Shown: positions 1 through 10,590 of the stretch, piece after piece
How the letters are laid out: the number at the start of each line of letters is the position of its first letter
How positions within the stretch are numbered: the stretch's first letter is position 1
Source of the DNA: Bufo bufo
Taxonomy: Eukaryota; Chordata; Amphibia; Anura; Bufonidae
Direction of reading: 5' to 3'
Length of the DNA stretch: 64,000 bases
Assembly (NCBI RefSeq): GCF_905171765.1
Contig: NC_053397.1
Coordinates: forward strand, 116,081,295 to 116,145,294
Program-made: the position numbers and the translations under genes
The notes under the pieces: model-generated
Told to the model about the DNA's origin: nothing
What the model saw: the letters and a program-made list of their open reading frames with translations, nothing else
Databases searched by the model: none

Positions 1-274
1 TCGGAACCATGTCTAACAGAGGTTCACTTTGGGTTAGTAGCATATTTGGACCAGATTAAATGGATGTTGTCCGATTAGGGCCACATCTGTTTAAGAAAAA
101 GGCTGATTAATTTGGGAGCATTTGCGCATGTTCTGGGTGTGGTAGTGGATGGTGAGCATGTTTGAGCTCCACCCACCGGCACTCTCGGGAAATGTGCGAA
201 TGTGTACCTTCCAGTTCTAAAAAGTATTTCTATTGGTCAAGGCAAGGTGTATTGCACCTGCCTATACAGTGATC

Positions 275-276
<2 letters not shown>
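1..276. other. Unassigned sequence at the left edge
   Basis: I see no open reading frame, repeat unit or transposon end that I recognise here. The stretch ends in a TA microsatellite. Confidence 0.4.

Positions 277-307
<31 letters not shown>
277..307. repeat. (TA)n microsatellite
   Basis: About 15 TA dinucleotides. The repeat resumes as short TA tracts at 1871-1882 and 2933-2942, between the Tc1/mariner elements that follow. These elements target TA, so the tract looks like a shared landing site. Confidence 0.9.
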
Positions 308-310
<3 letters not shown>

Positions 311-1870
311 TGCGTGCAGAATTATTAGGCAAATGAGTATTTTGACCACATCATCCTCTTTATGCATGTTGTCTTACTCCAAGCTGTATAGGCTCGAAAG
401 CCTACTACCAATTAAGCATATTAGGTGATGTGCATCTCTGTAATGAGAAGGGGTGTGGTCTAATGACATCAACACCCTATATTAGGTGTGCATAATTATT
501 AGACAACTTCCTTTCCTTTGGCAAAATGGGTCAAAAGAAAGACTTGACAGGCTCAGAAAAGTCAAAAATAGTGAGATATCTTGCAGAGGGATGCAGCACT
601 CTTAAAATTGCAAAGCTTCTGAAGCGTGATCATCGAACAATCAAGCGTTTCATTCAAAATAGTCAATAGGGTCGCAAGAAGCGTGTGGAAAAACCAAGGT
701 GCAAAATAACTGCCCATGAACTGAGAAAAGTCAAGCGTGCAGCTGCCAAGATGCCACTTGCCACCAGTTTGGCCATATTTCAGAGCTGCAACATCACTGG
801 AGTGCCCAAAAGCACAAGGTGTGCAATACTCAGAGACATGGCCAAGGTAAGAAAGGCTGAAAGACGACCACCACTGAACAAGACACACAAGCTGAAACGT
901 CAAGACTGGGCCAAGAAATATCTCAAGACTGATTTTTCTAAGGTTTTATGGACTGATGAAATAAGAGTGAGTCTTGATGGGCCAGATGGATGGGCCCGTG
1001 GCTGGATTGGTAAAGGGCAGAGAGCTCCAGTCCGACTCAGACGCCAGCAAGGTGGAGGTGAAGTACTGGTTTGGGCTGGTATCATCAAAGATGAGCTTGT
1101 GGGGCCTTTTCGGGTTCAGGATGGAGTCAAGCTCAACTCCCAGTCCTACTGCCAGTTTCTGGAAGACACCTTCTTCAAGCAGTGGTACAGGAAGAAGTCT
1201 GCATCCTTCAAGAAAAACATGATTTTCATGCAGGACAATGCTCAATCACACGCGTCCAAGTACTCCACAGCGTGGCTGGCAAGAAAGGGTATAAAAGAAG
1301 AAAATCTAATGACATGGCCTCCTTGTTCACCTGATCTGAACCCCATTGAGAACCTGTGGTCCATCATCAAATGTGAGATTTACAAGGAGGGAAAACAGTA
1401 CACCTCTCTGAACAGTGTCTGGGAGGCTGTGGTTGCTGCTGCACGCAATGTTGATGGTGAACAGATTAAAACACTGACAGAATCCATGGATGGCAGGCTT
1501 TTGAGTGTCCTTGCAAAGAAAGGTGGCTATATTGGTCACTGATTTGTTTTTGTTTTGTTTTTGAATGTCAGAAATGTATATTTGTGAATGTTGAGATGTT
1601 ATATTGGTTTCACTGGTAAAAATAAATAATTGAAATGGGTATATATTTGTTTTTTGTTAAGTTGCTTAATAATTATGCACAGTAATAGTCACCTGCACAC
1701 ACAGATATCCCCCTAAAATAGCTAAAACTATAAACAAACTAAAAACTACTTCCAAAAATATTCAGCTTTGATATTAATGAGTTTTTTGGGTTCATTGAGA
1801 ACATGGTTGTTGTTCAATAATAAAATTAATCCTCAAAAATACAACTTGCCTAATAATTCTGCACTCCCTG
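308..1870 (+). mobile_element. Tc1/mariner element, DD37E type, copy 1
   Basis: A complete 1,563-bp element between TA dinucleotides. The left end reads CACTGCGTGCAGAATTATTA and the right end is the inverse of CAGGGAGTGCAGAATTATTA, so the terminal repeats agree apart from four bases near the tip. It carries one transposase gene on the plus strand. Two further copies lie at 19997-21555 and 52699-54261, both reversed. Sequence between the copies is very similar, which points to recent spread of this family. Confidence 0.92.
526..1542 (+). pseudogene. Tc1/mariner transposase (DD37E), one nonsense codon
   Basis: A cut-and-paste transposase of 338 codons that would bind the terminal repeats and join the element to TA sites in the nucleus. 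The start at MGQKKDLTGS matches the two other copies. The N-terminal half is helix-turn-helix DNA-binding sequence. The catalytic residues are D144 (in WTDE), D237 (in MQDN) and E275 (in LNPIENLW). There are 37 residues between the last two, hence DD37E, as described for the TRT-like and ITmD37E groups. The only visible lesion is TAG at 667-669 (codon 48), where the other copies have CAG. The rest is open to the stop at 1540-1542. As it stands the protein would be truncated to 47 residues or would restart at the methionine at 685, losing the first DNA-binding helices. Confidence 0.88.
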
Positions 1871-1882
1871 TATATATATATA

Positions 1883-2932
1883 CACTCACCTAAAGAATTA
1901 TTAGGAACACCATACTAATACGGTGTTGGACCCCCTTTTGCCTTCAGAACTGCCTTAATTCTACATGGCATTGATTCAACAAGGTGCTGATTGCATTCTT
2001 TAGAAATGTTGGCCCATATTGATAGGATAGCATCTTGCAGTTGATGGAGATTTGAGGGATGCACATCCAGGGCACGAAGCTCCTGTTCCACCACATCCCA
2101 AAGATGCTCTATTGGGTTGAGATCTGGTGACTGTGGGGGCCATTTTAGTACAGTGAACTCATTGTCATGTTCAAGAAACCAATTTGGAGTGATTCGAGCT
2201 TTGTGACATGGTGCATTATCCTGCTGGAAGTAGCCATTAGAGGATGGATACATGTTCTCATTCTGTTTATGCCAAATTCGGACTCTACCATTTGAATGTC
2301 TCAACAGAAATCGAGACTCATCAGACCAGGCAACATTTTTCCAGTCTTCAACAGTCCAATTTTGGTGAGCTCGTGCAAATTGTAGCCTTTTTTTCCTATT
2401 TGTAGTGGAGATGAGTGATACCCGGTGGGGTCTTCTGCTGTTGTAGCCCATCCGCCTCAAGGTTGTGCGTGTTGTGGCTTCACCAATGCTTTGCTGCATA
2501 CCTCGGTTGTAACGAGTGGTTATTTCAGTCAACGTTGCTCTTCTATCAGCTTGAATCAGTCGGCCCATTCTCATCGGACCTCTAGCATGCACAAGGCATT
2601 TTTGCCCACAGGACTGCCGCATACTGGATGTTTTTCCCTTTTCACACCATTCTTTGTAAACCCTAGAAATGGTTGTGCGTGAAAATCCCAGTAACTGAGC
2701 AGATTGTGAAATACTCAGACCGGCCCGTCTGACACTAACAACCATGCCACGCTCAAAATTGCTTAAATCCCCTTTCTTTCCCATTCTGACATTCAGTTTG
2801 GAGTTCAGGAGATTGTCTTGACCAGGACCACACCCCTAAATGCATTGAAGCAACTGCCATGTGATTGGTTGACTAGATAATTGCATTAATGAGAAATAGA
2901 ACAGGTGTTCCTAATAATTCTTTAGGTGAGTG
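1883..2932 (-). mobile_element. Tc1/mariner element, DD36E type, internally deleted
   Basis: A 1,050-bp element flanked by TA. Its inverted termini begin CACTCACCTAAAGAATTATT at both ends, over about 25 bases. It carries a reverse-strand transposase frame. Relatives of this size class are usually about 1.2-1.6 kb, which fits the deletion seen inside the gene. Confidence 0.88.
1915..2784 (-). pseudogene. Tc1/mariner transposase (DD36E) with in-frame internal deletion
   Basis: The frame is open for 289 codons from MGKKGDLSNF to GGPTPY, against roughly 340 residues usual for the family. The N-terminal helix-turn-helix region is present (ISQSAQLLGFSRTTISRVYKEW). The first aspartate is in WSDESRF, the second in FQQDNAPCHKA and the glutamate in LNPIEHLW, with 36 residues between the last two. 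This matches the DD36E (Incomer-like) spacing. About 50 residues that normally lie between the first and second aspartates, including the usual glycine-rich VWG segment, are missing between NENM and YPSSNGYF. The deletion is in frame, so translation would continue, but the RNase H-like fold is probably broken. I infer a non-autonomous derivative. Confidence 0.82.
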
Positions 2933-2942
2933 TATATATATA

Positions 2943-3188
2943 CAGTACAGACCAAAAGTTTGAACACACCTTCTCATTCAAAGAGTTTTCTTTATTTTCA
3001 TGACTATGAAAATTGTAGATTCACACTGAATGCATCAAAACTATGAATTAACACATGTGGAATTATATAAATAACAAACAAGTGTGAAACAACTTAAAAT
3101 ATGTCATATTCTAGGTTCTTCAAAGTAGCCACCTTTTGCTTTGATTACTGCTTTGCACACTCTTGGCATTCTCTTGATGAGCTTCAAC
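2943..3188 (-). mobile_element. 3' end fragment of a Tc1 element
   Basis: Starts with a terminal repeat reading CAGTACAGACCAAAAGTTTG. On the minus strand it encodes the last residues of a Tc1 transposase (RMPRVCKAVIKAKGGYFEE then stop). The rest of this element is missing. It is joined directly to a different Tc1 copy on the plus strand near 3180-3190. Confidence 0.75.
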
Positions 3189-4153
3189 ATCATCTTGCTG
3201 CAGATGGAGTCACTGTGCATCGTTCAACCATTCGGCGCACTTTACACAAGGAGATGCTGTATGCGAGAGTGATGCAGAGGAAGCCTTTTCTCCGCCCACA
3301 GCACAAAAAGTGCCGCTTTATGTGGGCTAAAGCACATTTGGACAAGCCAGCTTCATTTTGGAATAAGGTGCTGCGGACTGATGAAACTAAAATTTAGTTA
3401 TTTGGCCATAACAAGGGGCGTTATGCATGGAGGAAAAAGAACGCAGCATTCCAAGAAAAACACCTGCTACCTACAGTAAAATATGGTGGTGGTTCCATCA
3501 TGCTGTGGGGCTGTGTGGCCAGTGCAGGGACTGGGAATCTTGTCAAAGTTGAGGGACGCATGGATTCCACTCAGTATCAGCAGATTCTGGAGACCAATGT
3601 CCAGGAATCAGTGACAAAGCTGAAGCTGCGCCGGGGCTGGATCTTTCAACAAGACAACGACCCTAAACACTGTTCAAAATCCACTATGGCATTTATGTAG
3701 AGGAACAAGTACAACGTCCTGGAATGGCCATCTCAGTCCCCAGACCTGAATATAATTGAAAATGTGTGGTGTGTGGGTGAAGCCATCAAACCTGAATGAA
3801 CTAAAGATATTTTGTAAAGAGGAATGGTCAAAATACCTTCAACCAGAATCCAGACTCTCATTGGAACCTACAGGAAGCGTTTAGAGGCTGTAATTCCTGC
3901 AAAAGGAGGATCTACTAAATATTGATTTCATTTCTTTTTCGTGGTGCCCAAATTTATACACCTGCCTAATTTTGTTTAAACAATTATAGCACACTTTCTG
4001 TAAATCCAATAAACTTCATTTCACTTCTCAAATATCACTGTGTGTGTCTCCTATATGATATATTTAGCTGACATTTTTTATCGTAACAACCAACGATTTA
4101 TACAGGAAAATCATGACGATTAACAAGGTTGCCCAAACTTTCGCATCCCACTG
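3189..4153 (+). pseudogene. Tc1 transposase (DD34E), 5'-truncated and broken
   Basis: Reads from within the N-terminal domain (LAADGVTVHRSTIRRTLHKE) to a C-terminal GGSTKY followed by TGA at 3923-3925. The first catalytic aspartate is in RTDETKI, the second in FQQDND and the glutamate in DLNIIENVW. There are 34 residues between the last two, the classic Tc1 arrangement. Stop codons interrupt the frame at about 3395, 3698 and 3797, and the C-terminal region is frameshifted. The right terminus at 4125-4153 is the inverse of CAGTGGGATGCGAAAGTTTG and is followed by TA. This terminus differs from the one at 2943, so two Tc1 families have been fused here. Confidence 0.82.
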
Positions 4154-4700
4154 TATATAAAGTTGGGATCAATGGTTTGGTTGAAAGGGATTTTTCAGAA
4201 TTTTAATATTTAAACATCATAGATTATACAAGATATACAAGCCACATCTCTTGTGGAATGCAGTACCCTGAATTAGCACATCTCACACCCTTTGCCAGTT
4301 GCTGGACACAATAGCAGCCTCCCTTAACAAAAGGCTATTTAAAATCACACCTCACATACAATGACAGCAACCTATGACAATCCTTCAATGTATTAGCATT
4401 TAGAGTAAAACTGTTCAATATGTAAAATAACCCTTTCATGTATTGTATATAGCAGTATTGTATATAGCAGTATTGTTTAACAAAGTTTCAGTTGTATCTT
4501 GCCAAACAAGGCCTCCTAAGAATACCAGTATTGTTTCAGTTATATCTTGCCAAACATTATGTTCCCACCCCAAAAAGCCCTATAAGTATGTGCTGTGAAA
4601 TAAAGATTTCAGATATTTGACAACCTAAGTTGAGTCTGGGCTGTCGTATCTCCTGGCCAGAAGCAAACCGGATATTAGTTGTACAGGAAAATATTCACGG
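4154..4700 (+). repeat. Possible solo or truncated LTR
   Basis: The segment has short direct repeats (TATTGTATATAGCAG twice near 4443-4475, and two copies of a CAGTTRTATCTTGCCAAACA block near 4490 and 4538). It then has a TATAAG box near 4580 and AATAAA near 4600, followed by a U5-like stretch ending TTGTACA at 4684. This order of enhancer repeats, TATA and poly(A) signal resembles a retroviral-type LTR. No coding sequence is attached and I could not fix the left end. Confidence 0.35.
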
Positions 4701-5393
4701 TGTCACGGGGTTCCGAAGGTGCACTCGGTCCCCCATTGCCCGCAGACCTGTTGCTTAGCTTTGGGAATGAGGATTTGTGCTTGACCTCATTCCCAGGGCG
4801 GCTTTGCTGGCTGGGTGGCTCCCTGCTCCTAGTCTGCCTTGAGCGCCGAGCTGATCACTCGGTGCTCGACTGGTTGGCCTGTCGGTCATGTGACGCTGGC
4901 CACATCACATGACCCTCACTCCCCACTATAAATACAGGCAGCCTGCTGGCCACAGGTTGCCTGTTAATTTCTAGGTTCCTGGCAATTTGTTGGACTACTG
5001 AATACTTACCTGATCCTGTTCCCTGACGATCCTCTGCCTGCTCCTCCTGTACTGCGCATCCATCCTGGTATTGTGACCTCGGCTCCCACCTAACTACTCT
5101 CTTAGGACTCCTCTTGTACTTCGCTACTTTCCTGGTATTTGACCCCGGCTTCTCCTGACCATTCTTTGCTTAATCCGTTGTACTGCATAGCTCTCTTGGT
5201 TCTGACCCAGTCCGTTCATGTTCCGTATTTTGTCTTGTCTGTCTTCCCTGAACATATCCTAAGTTAGGGACTGCCGTCCAGTTGTCCCCTGTCATCAGGA
5301 CTCGTGAGGCAAGTAGGCAGGGCCAGGGGTGAGGGTGGAGCGCAGTGGTCACTACCCTTCCCCCTGTGTGTGTGTGTGGACGTGACCATTACA
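4701..5393 (+). repeat. Gypsy 5' LTR
   Basis: Begins TGTCACGGGG and ends ATTACA. A TATAAATA box lies at 4927-4934 and would direct transcription of the element. A GT run lies near the 3' end. The sequence straight after the LTR (from GATTAACGGG) is where the primer-binding site should be, but I could not match it to a tRNA. Confidence 0.92.
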
Positions 5394-5421
5394 GATTAAC
5401 GGGACCAACAATCACTGTATC

Positions 5422-8400
5422 ATGAATCCTCTTATTACCCCGATTGACCATGTCTCTAACTTGACACAGATGGTGCAGGAGCTAGGAGGGAAACTCAGTT
5501 CTTTTGAGTTAGGGCAAGGTTCTTCCACTCCTCTGCCCCCCAGTCCACATGTTGAACCCCAGATCAAGCTCCCAGAACCCTTTTCTGGAGACCGGAGGAG
5601 GTTTCTCTCCTTTAAGGAGAGTTGCAAACTCTACTTCCGTTTGCGCCCCGTGTCCTCCGGTCCCGAGAGCCAACGCGTGGGGATTATTATTTCTCTACTA
5701 CAGGGTGATCCCCAGGACTGGGCATTCTCGTTACCTCCTGGGGCCAGTTGTCTGACTTCCGTGGAGGTTTTTTTTCAGGCCCTGGGTACCCTCTATGACG
5801 AACCAGACAGGGCTCTGGTAGCCGAGACGGCTCTTAGGGCACTGGTTCAGGGCCATCTCCCTGCGGAGGAGTATTGCACTCAATTCAGACGGTGGTGTGT
5901 CCCCTCTGGATGGAATGAACCTTCCCTGAAGAGTCAGTTTAGGTCTGGTCTGTCTGATATTTTAAAAGATCTATTAGTCAGTTATCAAGTTCCAGAGACC
6001 TTAGAGGAGATGATGACCCTAGTTGTCCGACTTGACCGACGAGTTAGAGAGAGACGACAGGAACGACAGTTCTGTTCTCAGATGGTGGTCCAGCCAGAGG
6101 CCTTTTCCAGGGACAACACTGAGGTCTTCACAGAGGATCCCATGCAGGTTGGCATGACCCGGGGTAATATTCGTCACAGACGCGGAGAGTGCTTCTACTG
6201 TGGAGATCCTGGCCATTGGATCAACAAGTGTCCTAAGAGGGTCCTCTCTGACAAGTCTCCTAAGGCAAGACAACCTAAAGACCAGGTACACCCTGATTTT
6301 TCTAAATATAAGCTTTTGGTACCCATAACAATTTCTCTGGGGGTTAATAAGTGGCCGGGTAAGGCCTTTATTGATTCCGGTTCAGCGGCCAGCTTTATTG
6401 ACTTAGAATTTGTTAGTAAATTGGGTATTCCAATGTTTGCTTTACCTACACCTATTCATGTCATGGCTATTGATGCTACTCCCCTGATTGGTGGTACGGT
6501 GAGGTCATGTACCTCTGAAATTTCTCTGACCGTGGGTGTGTGCCACTCTGAGAGTGTGTGCCACTCTCTTTTTGTCTTGGAGAACCTACCGGTTGAGGTG
6601 ATACTAGGGTTGCCTTGGCTCCGTTTACATAACCCCACAATTGATTGGTTCAAAGGAGAGTTGGTGAAATGGGGACCTAAGTGTGACTCATGCTTGTCCG
6701 TGGTCCAGGCTGGGGTTTCAGTAAGGTCTAATACATTACCTTCAGTTATTAAAGAATATTCTGATGTATTCTCATCCCCTATTCCAGAGGTTCTACCGCC
6801 CCATAGACCGTATGATTGCGCCATAGAGCTAATAGAGGGTGCCGAATTTCCTAAAGGGCGAATTTATAATCTATCAGGGCCCGAACGCAAGGCTATGGAA
6901 GATTATATTAAGGAGAGCCTTGCTAATGGGCATATTAGACCTTCAGTCTCTCCTATGGGAGCAGGGTTTTTCTTTGTTAAAAAGAGGGATGGTGGTCTTA
7001 GGCCTTGTATTGATTACCGGAGACTAAATAAGATCACTGTCCAAAATAGATACTCTTTCCCATTGATTCCGGATTTATTTAACCAGGTTCTGGGGGCAAC
7101 CTGGTTTTCCAAGATTGACCTGAAAGGGGCATACAATCTAATCTGAATCAAGGAGGGAGACGAATGGAAGACAGCGTTCAATACTCCGATAGGACACTTT
7201 GAATATCAGGTGATGCCTTTTGGACTCAGCAATGCCCCAGCTGTGTTCCAAAACTTAATGAACGATATTCTTAGAGAGTTTTTAGGTAAATTTATTATTG
7301 TCTATCTTGACGACATTTTGATATTCTCTCCTGATTTCGAATCTCATGTGTCTCATGTCAAACAAGTATTAGAGGTGTTGAGGGAGAACCAGCTATCCGC
7401 TAAGCAAGAGAAACGTGTCTTTGGTGTACAGGAGATACTGTTTCTAGGGCATGTTTTGACTCCTCACGCCTTTAAGATGGATCCTGGTAAGGTTTTAGCA
7501 ATTAAGGAATGGGTAAGGCCTTCATCCTTAAAGGCTTTACAACGGTTTTTGGGTTTCGCTTATTACTATCGTAAATTTATCATGAATTTTTCTGTAATTG
7601 CTAAGCCATTGACCGACCTTACTGAGAAAGGGGCGGATTTGGAGAATTGGTCTACCAAGGCCATTTCTTCATTTGAAACATTAAAAAAGGCATTTAGTAG
7701 TGCTCCCATTCTGATCCAGCCTGATCAGGAGAGACCCTTTATTGTGGAGGTAGATGCGTCCGAGGACGGCGCAGGAGCAGTTCTTTCACAGGGTCCTGCT
7801 AGCCTCACTAACCTGAGACCGTGTGCCTTCTTCTCCAGGAAATTCTCTCCCACGGAGAGAAACTACAACATTGGGAATAGGGAGCTGCTGGCTATTAAAT
7901 GGGCATTTGAGGAGTGGAGGCATTTTTTGGAGGGGGCAAGGCATCGAGTAACTGTTGTCACTGATCATAAAAACCTAATGTTTCTCGAGTCGGCTAAGAG
8001 GTTGAATCCCCGACAAGCCCGATGGGCTCTGTTTTTTACCCGTTTTGATTTCTCCATTACGTTCAGGCCGGGAAGTAAAAATGTGAAAGCAGACGCATTA
8101 TCCCGGAGCTTCCATGCCTTTCAACCCACTGAGACGCCGCCTGAATCCATCCTACCAGCAAACATCTTCTTAGCAGCTCTAACCCAGGATATCTCGGCTC
8201 GCATTAAGGCTGAACAACATCTGGCACCGGCATCCACCCCAACAGATAAGTTGTTTGTTCCCGTACAATTTCGTCTCCAGCTGTTGGGGGAGTGTCACAA
8301 TTCTGCCTTTTGTGGACATCCGGGTGTTGAGGGCACTAAGGATCTGGTTTCTAGATCCTATTGGTGGCCCACTCTGACCAGGTTTTTGGGTTTCGCTAAT

Positions 8401-9671
8401 TACTATCGTAAATTTATCATGAATTTTTCTGTAATTGCTAAGCCGCCTGAATCCATCCTACCAGCAAACATCTTCTTAGCAGCTCTAACCCAGGATATCT
8501 CGGCTCGCATTAAGGCTGAACAACATCTGGCATCGGCATCCACCCCAACAGATAAGTTGTTTGTTCCCGTACAATTTCGTCTCCAGCTGTTGGGGGAGTG
8601 TCACGATTCTGCCTTTTGTGGACATCCGGGTGTTGAGGGCACTAAGGATCTGGTTTCTAGATCCTATTGGTGGCCTCACTCTGACCAGGGATGTCAAGTC
8701 CTACGTGTCAGCCTGTGAGGTTTGTGCCAGGTCTAAGACACCTAGGACTCGCCCTGCTGGTAACCTACGACCCCTACCCATTCCCAGTAGACCCTGGTCC
8801 CATATCTCGATGGACTTTAGAACTGACCTACCGCTGGCGGAGGGTAAGACTGTGGTTTGGGTAGTGGTCGATAGGTTTAGCAAGATGGTTCATTTCATTC
8901 CCCTGTCTAAACTTCCGAATGCTAAAACCCTGGCGTCTATTTTTGTGAGAGAGATTGTTCGTTTACATGGCATCCCGGAAAACATTGTTTCTGACAGGGG
9001 TGTGCAGTTTGTGTCCAAATTCTGGAGGGCCTTCTGTCAAAGATGGAAAATTTCATTGTCTTTTTCTTCTGCCTACCATCCTGAGAGTAATGGGCGGACT
9101 GAACGCCTTAATCAGTCTGTGGAACAATTTTTGAGGTTGTATGTTGCTGATGACCAGCAATTATGGGTCAAATTCCTTCCGTTGGCTGAATTTGCTTTGA
9201 ATAACCGTGTAAATTCTTCTGCTGGGGTCTCCCCTTTCTTTTGTAACCATGGTTTTTAACCCAGTATCTTTTAGGTTGGAGCTGCCCGAGTCATTCCACA
9301 TTCATAATGTGTTCCATAAGTCTCTGCTTAAAAAATATTTTGACCCGGTAGTACCATCAAAAGCCTCGCCTCCGCCGGTTCTTGTTAATGATGCTGTCAA
9401 GTATGTGGTGTCTAAAATAGTGGATGTCAGGAAGGTGCGTAATGCCTTGCAGTACCTGATTCACTGGAAGGGGTATGGACCTGAAGAGAGATCTTGGGTA
9501 CCTGCTAGGGAGGTTCATGCTCCTAGACTTGTTCGTAAATTTCATTTAGAACACCCTGAAAAGCCATCGCCTGAAGTCTTGGGTCCGGTGGCCCCTCGTA
9601 AAAGGGGGGGTACTGTCACGGGGTTCCGAAGGTGCACTCGGTCCCCCATTGCCCGCAGACCTGTTGCTTAG
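5422..9671 (+). pseudogene. Gypsy gag-pol polyprotein with chromodomain, disrupted
   Basis: Starts at MNPLITPIDHV, 28 bp after the LTR. In order: gag; a CCHC zinc knuckle (CFYCGDPGHWINKC, about residue 257); an aspartic protease with FIDSGSAAS (about residue 316); reverse transcriptase with KIDLKGAYN and YLDD (7301-7312); RNase H (VDASEDGAG and the TDHKNL box); an integrase with an HHCC-type region, then MDFRTDLP, SDRGVQF and ESNGRTE; and a C-terminal chromodomain (about 9400-9560, with YLIHWKGYGPEERSW). The lesions are TGA at 7144-7146 in the reverse transcriptase, a duplicated segment at 8381-8677, a 1-nt insertion at about 8675 that shifts integrase to another frame, and a junction near 9252 where the integrase end is fused to the pre-chromodomain region. 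Perhaps 150-200 residues are lost at that junction. The final frame runs into the 3' LTR. Confidence 0.9.
8381..8677 (+). repeat. Scrambled duplication inside pol
   Basis: Bases 8381-8444 copy the reverse transcriptase segment at 7544-7607 (GFAYYYRKFIMNFSVIAKP). Bases from about 8444 to 8675 then repeat 8138-8370 (the stretch before the integrase zinc region) almost exactly, with two mismatches seen. After that the normal integrase order resumes. The joins sit on a few bases of shared sequence. This looks like two template switches during reverse transcription. Confidence 0.88.
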
Positions 9672-10304
9672 CTTTGGGAATGAGGATTTGTGCTTGACCT
9701 CAATCCCAGGGCGGCTTTGCTGGCTGGGTTGCTCCCTGCTCCTAGTCTGCCTTGAGCGCCGAGCTGATCACTCGGTGCTCGACTGGTTGGCCTGTCGGTC
9801 ATGTGACGCTGGCCACATCACATGACCCTCACTCCCCACTATAAATACAGGCAGACTGCTGGCCACAGGTTGCCTGTTAATTTCTAGGTTCCTGGCAATT
9901 TGTTGGACTACTGAATACTTACCTGATCCTGTTCCCTGACGATCCTCTGCCTGCTCCTCCTGTACTGCGCATCCATCCTGGTATTGTGACCTCGGCTCCC
10001 ACCTACCTACTCTCTTAGGACTCCTCTTGTACTTCGCTACTCTCCTGGTATTTGACCCTGGCTTCTCCTGACCATTCTTTGCTTAATCCGTTGTACTGCG
10101 TAGCTCTCTTGGTTCTGACCCAGTCCGTTCATGTTCCGTATTTTGTCTTGTCTGTCTTCCCTGCACATATCCTAAGTTAGGGACTGCCGTCCAGTTGTCC
10201 CCTCTCATCAGGACTCGTGAGGCAAGTAGGCAGGGCCAGGGGTGAGGGTGGAGCGCAGTGGTCACTACCCTTTCCCCTGTGTGTGTGTGGACGTGACCGT
10301 TACA
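9614..10304 (+). repeat. Gypsy 3' LTR
   Basis: Starts TGTCACGGGG directly after a purine tract (AAAAGGGGGGG then TAC) and ends GTTACA. It is the counterpart of 4701-5393, with 11 mismatches. The copy of the target site, CACGG, follows at once. Confidence 0.92.
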
Positions 10305-10590
10305 CACGGGTTGGAGGTCTGATGCCTCATCATCTAATCATCATAAACCTGCCTGAAGAAAAACCGCTAACACTGTTAAAGGGTCGGGCACTGTGAAGGT
10401 CATTGTTAAACGGGTGAGCACTGTGGAGGTCAATGCTAAAGGGGCCGGCACTGTGGAGGTCATTGTTAAAGGGGCAGGTAATGTAGAGGTCACTGTTATG
10501 GGGAAGCTGTCGATATCTTTTTACGACACACGAAAACATGAAATTAAATAGATGAAATTTACCCATGCAAAGCCGGGTCCTTCTGCTAGT
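10305..10590 (+). mobile_element. Helitron-like 3' end with minisatellite
   Basis: Bases 10370-10500 hold about four degenerate copies of a 30-bp unit (core CACTGTGGAGGTCATTGTTAA plus a G-rich run). They are followed by ACCC(10 nt)GGGT, a small hairpin at 10561-10578, and then CTAGT at 10586-10590. A hairpin about ten bases before CTRRT is the usual Helitron 3' signature. The same end appears at 17375-17379 and, reversed, at 18014-18018. I saw no Rep/helicase gene, so this would be a non-autonomous copy. Confidence 0.5.

Larger units (their letters stand above)
4701..10304 (+). mobile_element. Chromodomain Gypsy LTR retrotransposon
   Basis: A 5,604-bp element with two LTRs (4701-5393 and 9614-10304), a polypurine tract at about 9598-9610 and the 5-bp target duplication CACGG at 4696-4700 and 10305-10309. 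The internal region encodes gag, protease, reverse transcriptase, RNase H, integrase and a chromodomain in the usual chromovirus order. The LTRs differ by 11 substitutions and one 2-bp GT-repeat change in about 691 bp, close to 1.6%, so the insertion is fairly young. The copy is dead because of a nonsense codon, an internal rearrangement, a frameshift and a deletion. Confidence 0.93.

Noticed and set aside
562..903. Minus-strand frame of 113 codons opposite the Tc1 transposase, repeated at 20960-21301 and 53666-54007
   Set aside because: It is the antisense shadow of the transposase gene and exists only because the three copies are alike.
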